64,000 nt of DNA from Talinum fruticosum (lineage: Eukaryota > Streptophyta > Magnoliopsida > Caryophyllales > Talinaceae): assembly GCA_021018815.1 (NCBI GenBank), contig JAITYX010000052.1:3276501-3340500 (forward strand), given 5' to 3'. Position numbers and translations under genes: made by a program. The notes below the pieces were generated by a model that was not told the origin of the DNA, ran no database searches, and was given only the letters and a program-made list of their open reading frames with translations. Positions within the stretch are counted from its first letter, which is position 1. Every line of letters begins with the position of its first letter. Below are positions 59,117-64,000 of the stretch, one piece after another.

Positions 59117-62100
59117 TTAGACCGTTGCTCTGACTATTCGAAATAAGAGGCTTTTGCGACTCGGGAGATTTTCAACATAAACACTATGCACAAACTTTAC
59201 ATACTCATTGATCTTCTCCTCCGTCCAGTGCTCAGTTTTTATGGGAGGAAGATACTTCACGGTTATCGGAGCAGGACGGACACGTAAGCTGCCCTTCCTC
59301 CATGCGTTATGGGTGCCTGTCATGACTATTGGAACTATAGGTAGACTTGTTTGCAGTGCCAGGTGAATAAACCCCTGCAACCCAAGAGAACGAGTTGAGG
59401 AGAGTTGACAAGGAAAGGAAGCTAAGGGTACCGGTTTGGTTAGGGAAAAGAATAACTAACTTTGCCAAATTACCTTCTTGAATGGAAGTAACTTCCCATT
59501 TCTGGATCTTGTCCCCTCTGGAAAAATGATCAAGGACAAATTGTTCTGCACAACTGCACGGGCCACCTACAGCAGAACATGATCAGAATCATTTTGGTGA
59601 TGTTGACGACAACAGGTGTCCCTACAGGCCTATATCACAGTGTCTGATGCATACCTCTTTCATAGATTCGATGGCAGCAACTGGGTTGGAGCGGTCAATA
59701 CGGAGATGATTAGCCAAAACATAGAGTTGTCCAAATAGAGGGTACCAGATGATCTGTATGGAAGTAAGAGGCCAAAAACTTCACATCATTGACTAATAAA
59801 GAAAATAAAAACTAACAGGAATGCCTCTAAATTTACTTAGGTATATATCGTACAACGGTCAATGATGTTCCAAAAAACAATTTGTGCAACAATCAAGATC
59901 TATGGAGAAAACAGAAAACCTTTTAGATGAACAGAAAGCTCTCAGGAAATCTAAGAAAGGATGGATTGAAATTAAAAATCACCTCTTTCTTTGCAATGCC
60001 TACAGTGCCGGTAGGAGTCAGCCACATGATGAGGAATATATCGATGGGAGATGCATGGTTACTGATGTAAATGGCCGTCTTGTCAGAGTACTCTGTCCCT
60101 TCTATTTTTACAGGATTCCCTAGAATCAACATCTGCAGTCAACAATTGAAGTATCACCAAATACGACTAAAACAGAACTTGTAGAAACTCAGATGTGGCT
60201 ATTCAAAGAAAACAGGCATAAAAGTACCGCAAACCACAAGGCACATATGCCTTTCTCCTACTTTCCTCGTACTATTTTTTACGAGGGCAATGAAAAATTT
60301 CCTGCAAGAATACATTCTATCAATAATTCCCAGGACATACTAAGAAACCTGCCTTCTAGGAAGCATTGGCCCCACTAGATTATCCCACTATATCCACGAA
60401 GAAAAACTTAACAAAAAACTTTTGTAACCACTCCCCATCCTTCACTTAAAATTTGCTTGGCAGAATAAGCTCTGTTCTTTGGGCCTGGGTTCCCATTTAG
60501 TTCCACTAACACTAGCCTCAACACTTTGATCTAACTTATCAAAAATTTAGAACATCTCGCTCTCCAGATGTTGTATACTACAGCTACAGTTAAATGTCGC
60601 TGCTTCTTAATAGCCTTTCAATCTTCTACACCATTTATGCCAGCAGCTAATGTCTGGAGGAATTTTCAGCCTAAACAACTTACTAATCCCAGTAACTTGT
60701 GTTGCAATCGCATTAAAACAAGGGAGCTGCAGATTCTAAAGCATTGTGACATACACTGCAGCATTGATCAGAAATAGATATCCCAAAATGTCGTACTCAA
60801 TGATTAATCAAGATTTTGCTTGAATAACAAGCTGTGATCATAGGAAGTCCTCACCAATGATCTAAGTGAAAAAAGTTGTCCCCTTCCATTAGAATATCAC
60901 AATTCACAAGCATCAGATACAATATACTTCCCTGGCAAATAATTTTTCATTTTGCCCAAAAACGTTTCTTTGCTGCAATTGATGCTTGACGTCATGCAAA
61001 CTAGTTGAAGGAGCTGTCTTAAGTCTTAACCATCACTGAGCTCCTCATGTTGAAGTTAACAGAGTGTGAGACCATTTAGGCTATCAGAACACTTTATTTT
61101 ACTCTAACATGCCCGTGTTTGGCAAAAGCCCAGACATTGATATAACACTCAAAGACACTTCAAATTAGGATAAAAGAGCACTTTTTTTTTCTTAAATAAC
61201 CCAGGTATGATATTTAGATTTGTATACAAATCTGCAGATTCCAGTAACATAGGGGATCTTTATGTTGTTGATGACAACATAACTTACAACTCATCACTGG
61301 ATTACATTCACCAAGCCACCACCCCACTTTGATCTTTAACCTTTGACCTTTTGTAATGCTGAAAAGTTCCTAACACCAACAGCCAAAATAGCATACAAGC
61401 TTATGATTAAGGACCAAATTGATGGACACTAAAGTGAGGGTAAATGACATGTAATTTTCAGGCAAGTTCCACTCACATAAATTCAGCCTTTTGGGGAAGC
61501 CTATCTTCCAATGCATATGACGATAATTACTATACTTACAAGCCACACAACATGGCACCATGCAATACAGTTTATAATTTACATACAAAATCTTCTGCTC
61601 AACAGAAACAAATCATCAGTTCAACAACTTCAATATAGCAAAAGGACACCACGTACTCATTGCGTTATCAGCCCTCTGGCAAGTGTGAAAGCATGGCCTG
61701 AGCTTTTAGGATGAGCAGTTACTCTAGGATTTCAGCTAAAAGATTCTATGCACTCGCCCTATGTAGAAAATCACGAAGGCAACAATCTTTGTTGGGACGC
61801 AAGAATGTGACCAGACATGACACGGAATTACTGCAATAAAACAAAAACAAACAAGATTCAAACAATTTAACTCATATTCGACCAGTGGGGACTCGGGAGC
61901 TATTCGTCCCATGATCATTCATCATGTCAAATAACAATAAATAATGACTCAAAAATCAAATATAACACAGATTCAAACATGAACTAGCATTTAACATCAA
62001 TCATCAGCTTGAACAGTCTGCGTTTGCTCTTGCCTTGCTTTAACTTTTGCATCTTTGGACAGCATTCATAGAAAACAGAAGTAAATTCACTGAAGAAACA

Positions 62101-62496
62101 AACATCAAAAGCAAACAAGTGATTGCTCACCATTAATCTTCCTGTCAAATGGCCATAAATATTCCCTTGCCGAACCCTTTCATAGGGCCAGGGTAAGAGG
62201 GCAAGCATAATCATCGCCCAAACAAATGTAGTAACCATCATTGTCAAAAAACAAGCCACAATCCTGATCAAAGATACTAACACAGAAAACCATCCATCAT
62301 CGTCCGCATAGTCCTCACCCTCAGTGGCGGCCTCAGGCTTTCCCTCTACCCCTTCTATTGCCATTGTAGCTACCTCCGAATACAACTGAGGTCTAGTGTC
62401 AAAGTAACTCTCCAAAGTCCGGTTTCTCCACAAAGAACTAAGCCCAGCACCTTCCATCATCTGGCTATGACCTTGGTCATGAAGTGGCCTTTTCAA
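59117..62496 (-). CDS. 1-acyl-sn-glycerol-3-phosphate acyltransferase, class-B type (LPAAT)
   Basis: The exons (minus) are 62496-62131, 60132-59983, 59753-59655, 59566-59474 and 59374-59117; all introns are phase 0 with GT-AG ends. The enzyme transfers an acyl group from acyl-CoA to the sn-2 position of lysophosphatidic acid, making phosphatidic acid for membrane lipids and triacylglycerol, at the ER. The PlsC/LPLAT domain shows NHASPID (H148-x4-D153, the catalytic motif), GTVGIAKKE, and FPEGTRS (220-226, substrate binding). A hydrophobic segment (about 69-101) followed by LPWPY anchors the N terminus. The wording is that of the coconut and meadowfoam seed-type enzymes, some of which accept unusual acyl chains; acyl preference cannot be read here. 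Length is 321 residues from the first Met, or 308 from MEGAGLSS at 62457, which may be the true start since two more Met codons occur there. Intron 1 is about 2 kb. Nothing looks broken. Confidence 0.92.
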
Positions 62497-62510
62497 TCTT
62501 GTTCAATCAA

Positions 62511-63250
62511 TCTATGAGCAACAAGAAATAATGTAAATGTGCAAAATCAATCTATACAAACAAGGCCTAATCCGGAATTAACCACAAATGAAATACAACA
62601 CAGATAATGCATTATAGAAACATATTAATTGCAAAGGATAGCTATTGAGAAGTTGGGTAGGTAAGCATTTAAGGGAAAAAGAAAAAGGAAAGATTTAAGA
62701 GAGAGAAAACGCATTATGACAGATACCCATAAAATCCTAAGAAAATCCCCAAAATGGGGATTACCCAGAAATGCAACGACATTCCTTAGCCAAACAGAGG
62801 CTCGAACTAAAGATCCCACCATCTGAAAAACCCCAAAAAATAAAAGAAAAAAGGAATAAACTTTTGGAAGTCAAAATCAAAAGAAAAGAAAATACCGTTA
62901 GGATTATTCGAAAATCAGTTAATTTCACATAATGCAATAGGGCAATGCCAAACATGTGACACAATGAATCAACAATGGGGGAAGGGAGGCAGAGAAAAAC
63001 GGTGATTAGAACTTACAGAGGGTGCTTGGAGGATTTGGAGCTCCGGAAAATCCAGCGTTAATGCTGGGCAATCACGAAATCGGGTTTTCAGGGGAGGAGA
63101 GAGAGAGAGAGAAATGAAGAAAAAGGTAGAAGACAAAAGACAACGAAGGAAGTCGAGGATGGAGGTAGGAGAGGGAGAGGGAGAGGGAGAGGGAGAGGGA
63201 GAGGGAGAGAGAATCAGGAGAATTACGGTTTGCGTTTTGTCCTTCAATGG
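62511..63250 (-). promoter_or_regulatory. LPAAT 5'UTR with intron and CT-rich leader
   Basis: On the minus strand CCTCT|GTAAGT at 63017/63016 is a strong donor, and CATAG|ATTG at about 62512/62511 is a suitable acceptor. Together they define a leader intron of about 505 bases. The non-coding first exon (63017 to about 63245) is CT-rich and contains a (CTCTCC)n repeat. Leader introns are common in plant lipid genes and often raise expression. The transcription start is not resolved. Confidence 0.55.
63169..63210. repeat. (GGGAGA)n hexanucleotide repeat in the LPAAT leader
   Basis: About seven tandem units, read (TCTCCC)n on the gene's strand, lie inside the predicted first non-coding exon. 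Confidence 0.9.
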
Positions 63251-64000
63251 TCTCCCTCTGTCTTTGTTTCGTTAACAGACATAAAAATAACTTTTTCACC
63301 CTTTTCTCCCCACTTTCTTAAAAATATTATTTTTTTGTAAAGAAATATTTTCTTTAAACAAAAGAAAAAAGCCAGCGCATTTTTATTATTTTTTTATTTT
63401 CATAAATTTACATCAAATAGTACTGTTACTTTTCTGACACTAGAAAACAAATATAGTGGAGTATTAGTTTTTCTTTAAGTTCTCTCCAGAAAATATATTA
63501 GTGGTTGGTTTCCCATAAATAATTATGATGACATTTAGGTCTGGACAACGGGTTTAATTAGAGCGGGTCAAGGTCGGCCCATAAGACAAAAGGGTTGGGA
63601 GGGTCAGTAACATCCAAGAATAGGGTCATGATCAAGTCATAGATCACATGGCCTTGAGTCGACCTTGGGTTAACCCGTTTCAACAAAATAATCGCTCGAT
63701 TATGTCATAATCTTATAAAAACGTGTCAAAATAACATGTAAAATATTTTAGGTAAACAAAAAGAAAATCGATATGGATCAATTCTAAAAAAGGGAGGGAG
63801 AGGGAAGAAAATAAACTCTATCAAAATTCAACAACAAAATTACACTTGGGACAAAGTATAAATTTAGCCCAAAGTATAAATTTAGCCCCACTAATTAATT
63901 AAAACAAATCTCAAATACCTAATCTTCAAGGTAAACACAGTATCGAAATTGAGAAAATAGGAGATAAAGAGATAGGGGGCTATTGTACAAAAGGGATAAT
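63250..64000. other. LPAAT upstream region, AT-rich
   Basis: This contains the presumed LPAAT promoter. Bases 63540-63720 hold a GGGT/GGTC-rich degenerate repeat of the kind also seen at 1885-2135. No gene is seen. Confidence 0.4.

Overview
This is nuclear DNA from a flowering plant, most likely a eudicot. It is AT-rich, its genes have canonical GT-AG introns, and it is full of plant Copia and Ty3-type LTR elements, Helitrons, Stowaway-type MITEs, a MULE and long (AT)n and (TAA)n microsatellites. I see no prokaryotic or organellar features. Gene calls rest on reading splice sites by eye and aligning the paralogues inside the window; no database was searched.

Genes. Four head-to-tail copies of a five-exon tropinone-reductase-like short-chain dehydrogenase (SDR) gene lie on the + strand. 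SDR-1 (1331-3546) has a one-base frameshift in exon 3. SDR-2 (4768-11458) is intact (265 codons) although a Copia element sits antisense in intron 1. SDR-3 (19420-29208) is a pseudogene with two frameshifts and a catalytic Tyr-to-His change, swollen by several transposons. SDR-4 (55731-57573) is compact and intact (265 codons). A five-coding-exon class-B-type 1-acyl-glycerol-3-phosphate acyltransferase (LPAAT) gene lies on the minus strand (62496-59117) with a 5'UTR intron. Minor gene remnants are a TPR fragment (17620-18430, minus), a short ORF beginning like eEF1A behind a TATA box (36095-36226, +) and a LINE reverse-transcriptase fragment (33871-34126, +).

Mobile DNA. SDR-2 and SDR-3 come from one segmental duplication that includes promoter, introns and about 1.3 kb of 3' flank, so each copy serves as an empty site for insertions in the other. 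Copia-A (5510-9279) is only in SDR-2. Copia-B (20863-23462), a Pack-MULE-like element (24816-25398) and a palindromic Copia fragment with a nested solo LTR (25662-28940) are only in SDR-3. A 2.8 kb Helitron (30616-33409) entered a third copy of the 3' flank, and a 1.0 kb Helitron (34860-35861) entered one half of a local tandem duplication just upstream of the eEF1A-like ORF. A 7.9 kb Copia (36890-44788, minus) is split by a 3.1 kb solo LTR. A second solo LTR of that family, in the opposite orientation (48712-51785), lies inside one arm of a long inverted duplication (14215-15830 versus 47825-52850).

Together, the window shows a tandem SDR family in birth-and-death evolution: two copies keep full coding capacity, two are decaying, and the introns and spacers collect nested transposons whose order of arrival can be read. 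I found no gene set forming a new biochemical system. The most unusual points are the series of paralogous empty sites, the Tyr-to-His plus frameshift decay of SDR-3, the Pack-MULE with a secretory-type exon, and the eEF1A-headed mini-ORF.
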